DNA of 10,270 nt from Bacteroidota bacterium (GCA_023229405.1 JALNZH010000109.1:1-10270); one strand, 5' to 3'. Shown: positions 1 through 7,376, counted from the first letter of the stretch. Notes: generated by a model from the letters alone, not told the origin. Program-made: numbers and translations.

Positions 1-455
1 AGCTTTCTCCAAAACCGCAGTTGGATCAGAAATATTCCCGTTTTGCTCTGGACAATTTCCAAACGTATATCGAATTTTCTCCGACCGATAGTCTCGTGAC
101 AGATGCTGAAAAGAAAATTGAGGAGTTAACCTTAAAACTTGCGCGTAAAATGTTTGAAGGAGGGAAATTATATTTTCGCCTGGAATATTACAAAGCATCT
201 ATCGCGTATTTTGATAAATTGATTCAGGAGTATCATGATTCTCCGTTTGTAGATGACGGCATGCTGTGGAAAGCAAAATCTCAGAATGAACGGAAAGATT
301 TTGCCGGTGCAACCGGGACATTGAATGAATTACTGTCGAAATATCCGGAAACTGATTTGATGGAAGAGATCATGGAATTGAAATTAGAAATTGTTGAAGA
401 TAAAAAAGAATATGAAGAAGATCAGGCAAAACGACAATTGAGCATAACAGAATGA
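1..455 (+). CDS. bamD: Outer membrane protein assembly factor BamD, 3' part (5' end outside window)
   Basis: BamD is a TPR-fold outer-membrane lipoprotein that works with BamA to insert beta-barrel proteins. The reading frame is open from the window edge (first full codon at 3), so the signal peptide, lipobox Cys and first TPRs lie outside. The TTG at 21 is an internal Leu, not a start. The visible 150 residues begin SPKPQLDQKYSRFALDNFQ, the typical BamD stretch leading into a helical repeat with 'YIEFSPTDSLVTDAEKKIEEL', followed by a repeat with 'KLYFRLEYYKASIAYFDKLI' and a third ending 'ELLSKYPETD'. The tail is charged and Lys/Glu-rich, probably a helical coil. The stop overlaps the next start (ATGA, 452-455), so the two are translationally coupled. 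The call rests on repeat pattern and family resemblance; another outer-membrane TPR protein is possible but less likely. Confidence 0.85.
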   Translation, partial: LSPKPQLDQKYSRFALDNFQTYIEFSPTDSLVTDAEKKIEELTLKLARKMFEGGKLYFRLEYYKASIAYFDKLIQEYHDSPFVDDGMLWKAKSQNERKDFAGATGTLNELLSKYPETDLMEEIMELKLEIVEDKKEYEEDQAKRQLSITE

Positions 456-931
456 GCCACGAACTTCCGTTATTACCGCACCAGGCGGGCATGACGCAAC
501 TCGTCCTGCCGAATGATACCAACCAGTTGGGCAACCTACTTGGCGGACAGTTAATGCACTGGATTGATCTTGTTGCCGCTATCGCAGCTGCACGTCATTC
601 ACATCGTATTTGCGTTACCGCGTCTGTCGATGATCTCAATTTTCTTCATCCGATCAAGATTGGCGAAGTTGTTACACTATTGGCGTCGGTGAATCGGGTC
701 TTTCGTACTTCAATGGAAATCGGCGTAAAAGTGATCTCTGAAAATCTGTTGACCGGAGCAACGAAGCATGCCAATACGGCGTACCTCACGTTTGTTGCGC
801 TCGATGAAAATGGAAAACCGATGCAGGTGTCGCAAGTGCCGTATTCAACCGAAGAGGAACAACGCAGATTTGACGACGCATTACATCGCAGAGAACTTCG
901 GCTTGCTCGACGCAAGAAAATACTTAAATAA
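452..931 (+). CDS. Acyl-CoA thioesterase, hotdog fold (YciA/BACH-like)
   Basis: Predicted cytoplasmic enzyme that hydrolyses acyl-CoA to free acid and CoA. The 159 residues match a single-hotdog thioesterase. Near the N terminus is 'LPNDTNQLGNLLGGQLMHWI' followed by Asp39. Asn24, the Gly-Gly pair (31-32) and Asp39 at the start of the long central helix are the family's conserved active-site and CoA-binding positions. Next come 'VTASVDDLNFLHPIKIGEVV' (about 55-75) and a strand pattern ending in 'TAYLTFVALDENGKP', both typical of the family. The C-terminal 30 residues are rich in Arg, Lys and Glu, as in hexameric relatives. The ATG at 452 overlaps the bamD stop. The substrate chain length cannot be read from sequence. 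There is no obvious functional link to BamD or to cytochrome maturation, so it may be a housekeeping passenger. Confidence 0.9.
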   Translation: MSHELPLLPHQAGMTQLVLPNDTNQLGNLLGGQLMHWIDLVAAIAAARHSHRICVTASVDDLNFLHPIKIGEVVTLLASVNRVFRTSMEIGVKVISENLLTGATKHANTAYLTFVALDENGKPMQVSQVPYSTEEEQRRFDDALHRRELRLARRKKILK

Positions 932-946
932 TCCTAACACTGGTGA

Positions 947-3166
947 ATGGCAAATCAAGGGGACGTGTGCTCAGAGAATAGATGGCTGATTGTTTTGGTC
1001 GTGCTGAACATGTTCGCCGCCTTCGAATCTAAAGCCCAGTTGCGCGATATCAATTCGCTGAGTAGCATCACCAGTCATGAACTTCCTGGAGAAGTTCGTT
1101 TCCCCGCACTCATTCATTATTCATCAATACAGTATCCCGATCTGTTAACCTACTTCCCTGATTCTTCATCATTTGTAATCCTGAAAAACGAAGGGAATGG
1201 CAGCATGGGAGGGATGCAATCGGTCGGATACTCGGCAAACGTTACGAATTGTACCGTTGGAAATATCAATAATGACGGGATCGACGATTTTGTTGTAGTG
1301 CACCGCGATATGAACAGTATTGAAGTCTTTACCAGCACCCGAACGGATTCCACATATTCCTCTTTCACATTTCCTGTAAATTTTTATCCGGAGCGGGCGA
1401 TTATCGGCGATATCACCAACGATCGGATTCCGGATGTCATTAGTTTCGGAAAACTTTCCTCCGGTCTCAGCGTACTGCAGGGAAAAGGGAATGGAAAGTT
1501 TCATTCGTATAAGACCATCTTCGAGAATATCCCTGTCAGCGATTGTGCATTAATTGCATTGAATGGAGACAATATTCCCGATGTCGCTATTCACAATTGG
1601 TTGATGAATGAAACAACAATTCATCTCGGACTGGGAAGATTGAAATTTTCCGAACAGACGGTATTATCGTTTTCACAGGATACTGTTCAGTCGATCTTTT
1701 CAGATTTTACCGGTGATGGAATTGCCGACGTTGCAGTATTATCCATACAAAATAAGACAGTACAGATTTTAGACGGCGACGGTTTAGGAAATTTTTCCTT
1801 TGCTCAGGCTTTACCCATCTCGTTTTTATCATATCAGATAACTGTCGGATCGTTTACTGCGCCGCATTCGAGTGATCTGTTGATTTATAATAACGCTGCA
1901 AACACAATGTCGCTGTTGAATAACCGCTCCGACGGGACATTCTACGATGAAATTGTTTTCGGAACGGGTATCGTTCCGACCACTGTGGTGACGGGTGACG
2001 TGAATGGAGACGGTATTCAGGAAGTGCTTTCCTTTCCAACAGGGAAAAATCAGTACGCAATATTTTGGAACTCCTGTTCGAAAATATCGCGGGATGACAG
2101 AAAACAAACGTTTGGTGTAGGGCAATTTCCGTCGAATTTGTACGTCAGCGACATTACCGGCGACGGATTTGATGATATTGTAGTGAGCAACGAAGGATCA
2201 TCGTCGATCTCAATATTACGCTCGATAGGTGATTCGTTTGCCGGACAGTTAACCATTGAAACACCGGAAAAACCAGTTTCGGTGTCACTTTATGCAAAGT
2301 CCGATTCTTCCATTACACTCTACTCGTTGCATCGCGAAAATCCGAAAGTATCGTTGTATTCGCTCCATCGTGAAAAAGACTCGTTGAACTCATTAGTAGG
2401 AGATCTTGAACAATTTTCCATCTCATTGCCGGATAAACCTGTTAACGTACTTCCGGACGTTTCATTTATGCAGCGGGGCATTTCATTATATGCATTTATG
2501 TCTACCGCGCCAAATGCCATTATGTTTTATCAACAGGTGAAGGGGACGAGATTTCTGGCAAAGAGTCTTGTTCCGCTGGTGCCGGCAAAAATAGCCTATT
2601 CCACTATCAGCGATTTGAATAGTGACGGTAAAACCGATCTGCTGTATGTCTATACAAACACTGCTTCAAAGAACACTCATTTGGGTGTGACGCTGAATGA
2701 TTCCATTGGTGAATTTAAGGGAAAAGTATATACTTTTCCACTTCCCGATACGTCAGTGCGCAAAGCGTTACTGTTTATTGACGATTTTAACGGCGATCAA
2801 TTAAAGGATTGCCTGTTATATTTAGCGCCTGAAAACTCTTTACGGTTGGCGCTTGGGAACATAAATACATTATTTGGCGCTTTTGAGGAGATCGTCGATT
2901 CTGTATCAATTAAGGGACCGGAACAACTTCAATTGTATGATATAAACAATGACGGTATAATGGATATCATTTACTTTGATAAAGAATCGTCTATCGTATG
3001 GAGTTACCGCGGTAAAGGAAACGGAAAATTTTTGCCGCGAAAATCACTTGTGGAAATTCCTGGGGGTGCGACATTCCGATGCGGAGATTTTAATGGTGAT
3101 GGCTTTATTGATATTGTCTATACAGAATCCAATGGACATACGGTAACGGTGATTTATGGAACGTAA
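947..3166 (+). CDS. Exported FG-GAP/VCBS repeat beta-propeller protein
   Basis: A 739-residue exported protein built of integrin-alpha-like FG-GAP/VCBS blades. An N-terminal Sec signal peptide is visible: hydrophobic core 14-26 (LIVLVVLNMFAAF) and a plausible cleavage after Ala30 (SKA-Q). Ten calcium-loop-like motifs of the form D-x-[NT]-x-D-x-x-x-D occur near residues 106, 155, 204, 253, 351, 402, 556, 613, 665 and 714, with a degenerate copy near 301. The spacing is close to 49 residues. No C-terminal sorting domain follows the last blade, so it is probably periplasmic or held at the surface by a partner. The start is uncertain: ATG947 has only a weak GGTGA directly before it, and the n-region is unusually long and slightly acidic. 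GTG965 is an alternative. It overlaps the following protease gene by 11 bases. The function is unknown; such propellers usually bind proteins or glycans. Confidence 0.88.
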   Translation: MANQGDVCSENRWLIVLVVLNMFAAFESKAQLRDINSLSSITSHELPGEVRFPALIHYSSIQYPDLLTYFPDSSSFVILKNEGNGSMGGMQSVGYSANVTNCTVGNINNDGIDDFVVVHRDMNSIEVFTSTRTDSTYSSFTFPVNFYPERAIIGDITNDRIPDVISFGKLSSGLSVLQGKGNGKFHSYKTIFENIPVSDCALIALNGDNIPDVAIHNWLMNETTIHLGLGRLKFSEQTVLSFSQDTVQSIFSDFTGDGIADVAVLSIQNKTVQILDGDGLGNFSFAQALPISFLSYQITVGSFTAPHSSDLLIYNNAANTMSLLNNRSDGTFYDEIVFGTGIVPTTVVTGDVNGDGIQEVLSFPTGKNQYAIFWNSCSKISRDDRKQTFGVGQFPSNLYVSDITGDGFDDIVVSNEGSSSISILRSIGDSFAGQLTIETPEKPVSVSLYAKSDSSITLYSLHRENPKVSLYSLHREKDSLNSLVGDLEQFSISLPDKPVNVLPDVSFMQRGISLYAFMSTAPNAIMFYQQVKGTRFLAKSLVPLVPAKIAYSTISDLNSDGKTDLLYVYTNTASKNTHLGVTLNDSIGEFKGKVYTFPLPDTSVRKALLFIDDFNGDQLKDCLLYLAPENSLRLALGNINTLFGAFEEIVDSVSIKGPEQLQLYDINNDGIMDIIYFDKESSIVWSYRGKGNGKFLPRKSLVEIPGGATFRCGDFNGDGFIDIVYTESNGHTVTVIYGT
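2318..2374 (+). repeat. Short in-frame tandem repeat (LYSLHRE x2) in the propeller gene
   Basis: Residues 458-464 and 470-476 of the FG-GAP protein are both LYSLHRE, 12 residues apart, with Ser preceding or following in similar register. At the DNA level four of the seven codon pairs differ synonymously (for example ctc/ttg, tac/tat, ttg/ctc, cgc/cgt). The peptide is therefore more conserved than the DNA. The repeat lies in the stretch between the two groups of clear calcium-loop motifs. Confidence 0.8.
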
Positions 3167-4775
3167 CATCTGTATTTTGGTTCTGTTGATGGTTCTCCTC
3201 GTTGACATTCTCCATACCCAATACGAATCTGAGAAATGCGGAACATTTGTCGGTGTCAGACTGAGAAATGAAGCAAAAAAGAATCAACTGGATCTTCCGA
3301 TGGAAATTCGTCCGGAGTTGCAAAAAAGTATCCTGACTCCTAGCAGTAAAATCCGCATTCATTATGATACTGTTAATGCACATGAGCCGGCGTTGGTTTC
3401 GATAACGTATGTAAATGGAAAGAAGATTGTTACCAGAAGACCCAATACATATAAACAATTTATTGATACACTTGCATTATTATTTGATTCTGTGTGGCGT
3501 GCCGAGATCGACCAGTTTGGTTTTACACCGCCTCCATCCGACAACGGCAGAGGCGGAGGGAATGAATTTGATGTTTATGTGTTGAATATGGGAGCAGGTT
3601 ATTTTGGTGAAACGTTGATTGAATGGGATCTTCCTGTTGGCGTTACAAAAAGTAATCAACAATATGCTTCTTTTATTAAGTTTGAAAACGATTTTGGCAC
3701 CGGATACCGAACGAATGGTATTGAAGCGATGATGGCTACCGCTGCACATGAATTTCACCATGCCATCCAAATAGGCGGTTCAGGAATATGGGAGGGCGAA
3801 TATTTTTATTTTTACGAACTGTGCGCAGAATCGATGGAGCCAATAGTATTTAGAGAGGCTAAAGATTATTTGTTTGACGTAAAAACGTATTTTAAAAATA
3901 TCTCCGGGACACCTTTATTCCAACAAAGAACAGATCAAAATCCAATTGAAACGGCGGGATATGAACGGGCAATTTGGGCAATCTTCCTGATGAAAAATTA
4001 CTCCATATCTCTAATGGGGGAAATTTGGAATGAGATAAAGATTCAACGTCCGGTTTCAGCATTGAATACTGTGTTAAACAGACATTCTACATCAATACAG
4101 CGTGAGTTCATCAATTTTACCTACTGGAATTTCTTTACCGCTCATCGGGCTGATACTGCGCGGTATTATACAGATGCAAAATTGTATCCCTTAGTGCCAT
4201 TCTTGCAAACGATTTCAGTCGGCCCTTCAGTTCAACAATTATCTGTCAGCACCCATAGTTTTACACCGAATTATTACAAAGTGATTTCAAATTCTGATTC
4301 AACATTTTTTGTTGTTTCAAATACGGATTATACTGATGCGTTAACGTATTCACAGAAACTGTTCTCGTCACAAATTTCTGTTACAACTTCGGCACACTCA
4401 GGATATGATGCCGTTGCTGCTGGACTCTACGCCAAATTTTCTTCGTCGAATATTGAAAATTGGTCATTCATACCAATCGGTCTTGCAGCACATCCATATT
4501 GTTTCCCTAATCCATTTAAACCTGCTGAATCATCGTTATTGATTTCTCCAGGCAAAATTGGAGTTTCTGATGATGTTACGTTAACTGTTGTTTCGGCAGT
4601 TTCGCTGGACTTGATCTACTCAAAAAGAGCCGAATATTCAACCTTCTCTGGCACGCAATATGTGACATGGATGGGAAGGGATAATAGAGGTGAAATTGTT
4701 CCATCCGGGGTATATTTGTACATTCTTTCAAATGGTTCCACTGTTCTTAAAGGGAAATTTGCAGTAATTAGATGA
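3156..4775 (+). CDS. Secreted HExxH metalloprotease-like protein with C-terminal sorting (T9SS type A/FlgD-like) domain
   Basis: A 539-residue predicted secreted zinc peptidase. The N terminus is a short signal peptide (ICILVLLMVLLVDI, about 5-18). A Gly-rich segment and 'NEFDVYVLNMGAGYFGET' (about 136-153) precede the zinc site AAHEFHHAIQIGG: His198, Glu199 and His202 form HExxH. A likely third ligand or catalytic-site Glu lies in 'FYELCAESMEP' (Glu221 or Glu225). This layout resembles the family NCBI names 'MXAN_6640 family putative metalloprotease'. The C-terminal ~90 residues begin with PYCFPNPFKP (447-456), the usual opening of Por-secretion/FlgD-like sorting domains. They contain 'WMGRDNRGEIVPSGVYLYIL' (505-524) and end GKFAVIR, as expected for type IX cargo. 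The ATG lies inside the upstream gene (11-base overlap), and the TGA overlaps ccmA ATG. Protease activity is inferred from the motif only; the substrate is unknown. Confidence 0.8.
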   Translation: MERNICILVLLMVLLVDILHTQYESEKCGTFVGVRLRNEAKKNQLDLPMEIRPELQKSILTPSSKIRIHYDTVNAHEPALVSITYVNGKKIVTRRPNTYKQFIDTLALLFDSVWRAEIDQFGFTPPPSDNGRGGGNEFDVYVLNMGAGYFGETLIEWDLPVGVTKSNQQYASFIKFENDFGTGYRTNGIEAMMATAAHEFHHAIQIGGSGIWEGEYFYFYELCAESMEPIVFREAKDYLFDVKTYFKNISGTPLFQQRTDQNPIETAGYERAIWAIFLMKNYSISLMGEIWNEIKIQRPVSALNTVLNRHSTSIQREFINFTYWNFFTAHRADTARYYTDAKLYPLVPFLQTISVGPSVQQLSVSTHSFTPNYYKVISNSDSTFFVVSNTDYTDALTYSQKLFSSQISVTTSAHSGYDAVAAGLYAKFSSSNIENWSFIPIGLAAHPYCFPNPFKPAESSLLISPGKIGVSDDVTLTVVSAVSLDLIYSKRAEYSTFSGTQYVTWMGRDNRGEIVPSGVYLYILSNGSTVLKGKFAVIR

Positions 4776-5407
4776 AAAAACTGACTTTTAAGTCCGAAAA
4801 TATCGCTAAATTATACAACCGGCGCATAATATTAGAAAATATCTCATTCTCGCTTTCAGATGGGACGGCATTTGCAATAACAGGAAAAAATGGCTCCGGG
4901 AAATCAACGCTGGTAAAGATTCTATGCGGTGTCTTGTCGCCAACTCGAGGATCGGTAGAATTTTCTGTTGGTGGTGCAATAGTTCCATATCCGGATTACT
5001 ATCCGCACATCGGATTAGTTTCTCCATACTTAAACATGTACGAGGAATTTACGGCGGAAGAAAATCTTTCCTTTATTGCTAAAGTACGCTCATTGGAAAG
5101 AGAATGGCAGGAACGAAGCAACATGCTGTTAAAAGAATTCGGAATCTATGATCATCGTAAAAAAGAAGTGCGGTATTATTCGTCCGGTATGAAACAGCGG
5201 CTAAAATATTGCGCTGCGTTATTGCATCAGCCTTCATTGCTGGTGCTTGATGAACCATCATCTAACCTTGACAGTTACGGAATTGATGCGGTAAGAAAAT
5301 TTATGGTACTGCAGAAACAGAACGGAATATTGATGTTTGCCACCAATGACGCGGAAGATTTGCAGTTTGCTGATCGCGTCTATTCCATTGAAATTGGTAA
5401 CCATTGA
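4772..5407 (+). CDS. ccmA: Cytochrome c maturation ABC ATPase CcmA
   Basis: ATP-binding subunit of the CcmABCD complex. It hydrolyses ATP on the cytoplasmic face to free heme-loaded CcmE from CcmC. It has 211 residues, the normal length for CcmA. Walker A is GKNGSGKST (38-46), the signature is YYSSGMKQR (135-143, a variant of LSGGQ), and Walker B is LLVLDEP (156-162) with catalytic Glu161 and a D-loop SNLD. Two usual elements are changed. The Q-loop glutamine position reads Ser84-Pro85 in 'IGLVSPYLNMYEEFTAEENL', and the H-loop His is Asn192 (ATND). The identity as CcmA, rather than another small ABC ATPase, rests on its place directly before ccmB-ccmF. The ATG overlaps the protease stop (ATGA), with no clear Shine-Dalgarno, so translation probably depends on coupling. 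Confidence 0.9.
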   Translation: MKKLTFKSENIAKLYNRRIILENISFSLSDGTAFAITGKNGSGKSTLVKILCGVLSPTRGSVEFSVGGAIVPYPDYYPHIGLVSPYLNMYEEFTAEENLSFIAKVRSLEREWQERSNMLLKEFGIYDHRKKEVRYYSSGMKQRLKYCAALLHQPSLLVLDEPSSNLDSYGIDAVRKFMVLQKQNGILMFATNDAEDLQFADRVYSIEIGNH

Positions 5408-5437
5408 ACAACAGACATTAATGTCGTATTTTAGAAT

Positions 5438-6109
5438 ATGATGATCATCTCAACTTCGTATCACATTTTTGTGAAGGAATTTGTCTCTGAATTTCGGACT
5501 CGGTACGCGCTGAATGCGCTATTGATGTTTGTGGTGACAACACTCTCGATCATACTATTTTCTATCGGTCAGGAATCTCCTTCCATCGATGTGCTTTCCG
5601 GAACTCTCTGGATCGTGATCTTCTTCAGCGCCATGTCCGGTCTATCACGGACTTTTGTTGCAGAGGAAGAACGCGGTACATCGCTGACCCTAAGATTATT
5701 AGTCAACGCAAGTTCAGTGTACATTGGAAAACTCGTCTATAATTTCGCACTCATTCTTGTTCTCTCTGTTATCATTGCTGTTTCGTACGTGCTGTTTATT
5801 ACAGAGTTCACAGTAAAGACATTCGAAATATTTTGGCTAACTATTTTGCTGGGCAGTGCCGGACTGGCAAGCGCGTCGACAATTCTCGCGGCGATAATTG
5901 CTAAAGCCAACACGAAAGGAACATTGTTCCCGGTGCTGGCATTTCCGATTCTGCTTCCACTGCTGCTAACCTGTATTAATGCAACAAAGCTGGCAACAGA
6001 AGGGGCGTTCCTTGTCGAAGCGGTGAAGGAATTTCAAATTCTTATTTCATTTACGGTAGTGATGATTGCTACCTCGTTTCTTGTCTTTGATTTTGTTTGG
6101 AAAGATTAA
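5438..6109 (+). CDS. ccmB: Heme exporter/cytochrome maturation membrane subunit CcmB
   Basis: Integral membrane partner of CcmA in the CcmABCD complex. The 223 residues (family about 220) contain six likely membrane spans near 24-43, 53-69, 97-122, 131-156, 161-181 and 201-220. After span 2 comes 'RTFVAEEERGTSLTLRLL' (71-88), the conserved CcmB cytoplasmic loop ahead of '..VYIGKLVYN'. The 'LFPVLAFPILLPLLL' span matches the family's Pro-rich fifth helix. Two adjacent ATGs (5438 and 5441) could serve as start, and no Shine-Dalgarno is visible in the 30-base gap after ccmA. A six-codon reading frame (5421-5441) ends over this start and might provide coupling. The stop lies 5 bases before the ccmC ATG. 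Confidence 0.9.
   Translation: MMIISTSYHIFVKEFVSEFRTRYALNALLMFVVTTLSIILFSIGQESPSIDVLSGTLWIVIFFSAMSGLSRTFVAEEERGTSLTLRLLVNASSVYIGKLVYNFALILVLSVIIAVSYVLFITEFTVKTFEIFWLTILLGSAGLASASTILAAIIAKANTKGTLFPVLAFPILLPLLLTCINATKLATEGAFLVEAVKEFQILISFTVVMIATSFLVFDFVWKD
6099..6104 (+). promoter_or_regulatory. Shine-Dalgarno site that sets the ccmC start
   Basis: GGAAAG sits inside the last codons of ccmB, 10 bases before ATG6115. It supports that ATG over the in-frame TTG at 6097, which would add six residues (MERLIV) and has no ribosome site of its own. Confidence 0.6.
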
Positions 6110-6114
6110 TCGTT

Positions 6115-6828
6115 ATGAAAACGTGGTTAAAAATAGCTGTCTCAGTGTGGTTAACGGGAATTATCATTGCCGGCATTGCGTTCCCGATGGTGAAGGTACC
6201 TCAAACCTGGTATGAGTTTCCATTTATACCCGGCTTGGAAGAAAAAGCCAGAAATATCATCTTTCATGTTCCAATTTCCTGGGCAACGGTTGTTGCATTC
6301 GCTATGTCGATGATCTATGGGATCATCTATTTGCGGAAAAAAGATATCGATTACGATCTCCGCTCGGTTTCATCCGCCAGTCTTGGACTGTTGTTATGTA
6401 TTCTTGCGACGGTGACAGGTGCAATTTGGGCAAAATTTAATTGGGGTTCGTTCTGGAACTGGGATCCGAGACAAACTTCGATCTTTATACTTTTATTGAT
6501 TTATGGCGCGTATTTCGTTCTTCGTTCAGCGATCGATGAAGAAGAACGACGGGCCACGCTTTCTTCAGTGTATTCAATCATTGCAGGAGTTACGGTGCCG
6601 TTCTTCATATTTGTGATGCCGAGAATTATGTCCGGGCTGCATCCCGGTTCGCTTGGCGATGAACAGGGGAAAGGTCCTGTATTAGAATTTAAAATGGCGC
6701 CCAATATGCTGATGGTCTTTTTTGCATCGCTTATCGGCTTTACGGTATTGTATTTTTGGATGTATTCGCTTAAAGTTCGGCAGATGAGAATCGAACGGCA
6801 TGTTCAACAAATCACAGAAACACATTAA
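6115..6828 (+). CDS. ccmC: Heme-handling protein CcmC
   Basis: CcmC presents heme on the periplasmic face and loads it onto CcmE. The 237 residues span the membrane about six times. The tryptophan-rich WWD motif is clear: 'FNWGSFWNWDPRQTS' (108-122), lying in the periplasmic loop after span 3. The two axial heme His ligands of the family are His51 in 'FHVPISWATVV' and His176 in 'SGLHPGSLG'. A cytoplasmic acidic and Arg-rich stretch (140-147) separates spans 4 and 5, and the C terminus ends in a short polar tail. I start at ATG6115: it has a Shine-Dalgarno at the right distance and gives the usual short N terminus (MKTWLKIAVSVW). It is followed after 11 bases by ccmD. Confidence 0.94.
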   Translation: MKTWLKIAVSVWLTGIIIAGIAFPMVKVPQTWYEFPFIPGLEEKARNIIFHVPISWATVVAFAMSMIYGIIYLRKKDIDYDLRSVSSASLGLLLCILATVTGAIWAKFNWGSFWNWDPRQTSIFILLLIYGAYFVLRSAIDEEERRATLSSVYSIIAGVTVPFFIFVMPRIMSGLHPGSLGDEQGKGPVLEFKMAPNMLMVFFASLIGFTVLYFWMYSLKVRQMRIERHVQQITETH

Positions 6829-6839
6829 TTGAGGAACAA

Positions 6840-6971
6840 ATGGAATTCTTTGAACAAAATCAGATGTATGTCGTACTAGTCGTCGTTCTGGCGATCTGGT
6901 TCGGCTTTTTGGGATATATGTTTGTACTGGATGCAAAGATCAAAAAATTGGAAGAACAAATTAAGAAATAG
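6840..6971 (+). CDS. ccmD: Small membrane adaptor CcmD
   Basis: A 43-codon gene between ccmC and ccmE. CcmD is a small single-span protein that bridges CcmC, CcmE and CcmAB and is needed to release holo-CcmE. The product starts MEFFEQNQ, then has one hydrophobic span (about 9-30, YVVLVVVLAIWFGFLGYMFV). It ends in a charged cytoplasmic helix DAKIKKLEEQIKK. This is the family's usual plan: short N terminus outside, one span, basic coiled tail. A good Shine-Dalgarno (GAGG, 6831-6834) lies 5 bases before the ATG. Its stop overlaps the ribosome site of ccmE. Identity comes from size, topology and position; sequence conservation in CcmD is too low for a firmer call. Confidence 0.8.
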   Translation: MEFFEQNQMYVVLVVVLAIWFGFLGYMFVLDAKIKKLEEQIKK

Positions 6972-6974
6972 GAG
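6970..6974 (+). promoter_or_regulatory. Shine-Dalgarno of ccmE, overlapping the ccmD stop
   Basis: AGGAG shares two bases with the TAG stop of ccmD and lies 5 bases before the ccmE ATG. A ribosome terminating on ccmD would be placed directly on the ccmE site. Confidence 0.75.
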
Positions 6975-6979
6975 ATCGT

Positions 6980-7369
6980 ATGAATTTAAAAGTTATTGTT
7001 GCAAGCATCATCATTGTTGGTGCATTAATTTTCGGTGCATCTACGTTTATGGAAAGCAATATCGAATACATGGATTTTGAGATGGCGCAAACTGTCAATA
7101 AAAAAGTGCAGGTTAAAGGGAGATGGGTTAAAGAAAAAGAATCCAATTTCGACGCGACAACATCACAATTTACCTTTTACATGGTGGATGATAATAATCA
7201 AGAGGTCAAAGTTGTTTTGGACGGCGCAAAACCGAACAATTTTGAGATTGCCACCGAAGTGGTTGCCAAAGGAAGATTTAAAGACGGATATTTTCATGCG
7301 AACGAACTTCTTACCAAGTGTCCTTCAAAATATGAAGGCGATGGCGAAGCGGTAAAGAAAACATTATGA
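6980..7369 (+). CDS. ccmE: Periplasmic heme chaperone CcmE, cysteine (CxxxY) variant
   Basis: CcmE binds heme covalently in the periplasm and carries it from CcmC to CcmF. The 129 residues start with an uncleaved membrane anchor (4-21, KVIVASIIIVGALIFGAS), then an OB-fold beta-barrel. That barrel includes 'VNKKVQVKGRWVKE' (39-52), 'FTFYMVDDNNQEVKVVLDG' (64-82) and 'EVVAKGRFKDGYFHANELL' (93-111). The heme-attachment site reads TKCPSKYEG: Cys114 with Tyr118 (CxxxY), where E. coli has HxxxY. Cys-type CcmE is established in Desulfovibrio and archaeal relatives, where it goes with loss of CcmH and CcmG (System I*). The C-terminal tail is short (11 residues after Tyr118) compared with the long Pro-rich tail of E. 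coli. The start has an ideal AGGAG, and the stop overlaps the ccmF ribosome site. Confidence 0.93.
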   Translation: MNLKVIVASIIIVGALIFGASTFMESNIEYMDFEMAQTVNKKVQVKGRWVKEKESNFDATTSQFTFYMVDDNNQEVKVVLDGAKPNNFEIATEVVAKGRFKDGYFHANELLTKCPSKYEGDGEAVKKTL

Positions 7370-7372
7370 GGT
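7368..7372 (+). promoter_or_regulatory. Shine-Dalgarno of ccmF, overlapping the ccmE stop
   Basis: GAGGT shares two bases with the TGA stop of ccmE (7367-7369) and lies 4 bases before the ccmF ATG at 7377. It repeats the stop-over-ribosome-site arrangement seen between ccmD and ccmE. Confidence 0.75.
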
Positions 7373-7376
7373 CTTC

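Noticed and set aside
21..23. TTG as the start of the first gene
   Set aside because: The frame continues to the window edge and the upstream residues (SPKPQ) fit BamD, so this is an internal Leu.
646..915. An 89-codon minus-strand frame across the thioesterase
   Set aside because: It is antisense to a well-supported thioesterase and low in complexity (Ser/Arg-rich), as expected of a shadow frame.
982..1012. ATG982 with upstream AGAGAA as a start for the propeller gene
   Set aside because: It is out of frame with the propeller and would not encode the signal peptide.
6097..6114. TTG start giving CcmC six extra residues
   Set aside because: It lies inside ccmB without a Shine-Dalgarno; ATG6115 has GGAAAG at 10 bases and gives the usual N terminus.
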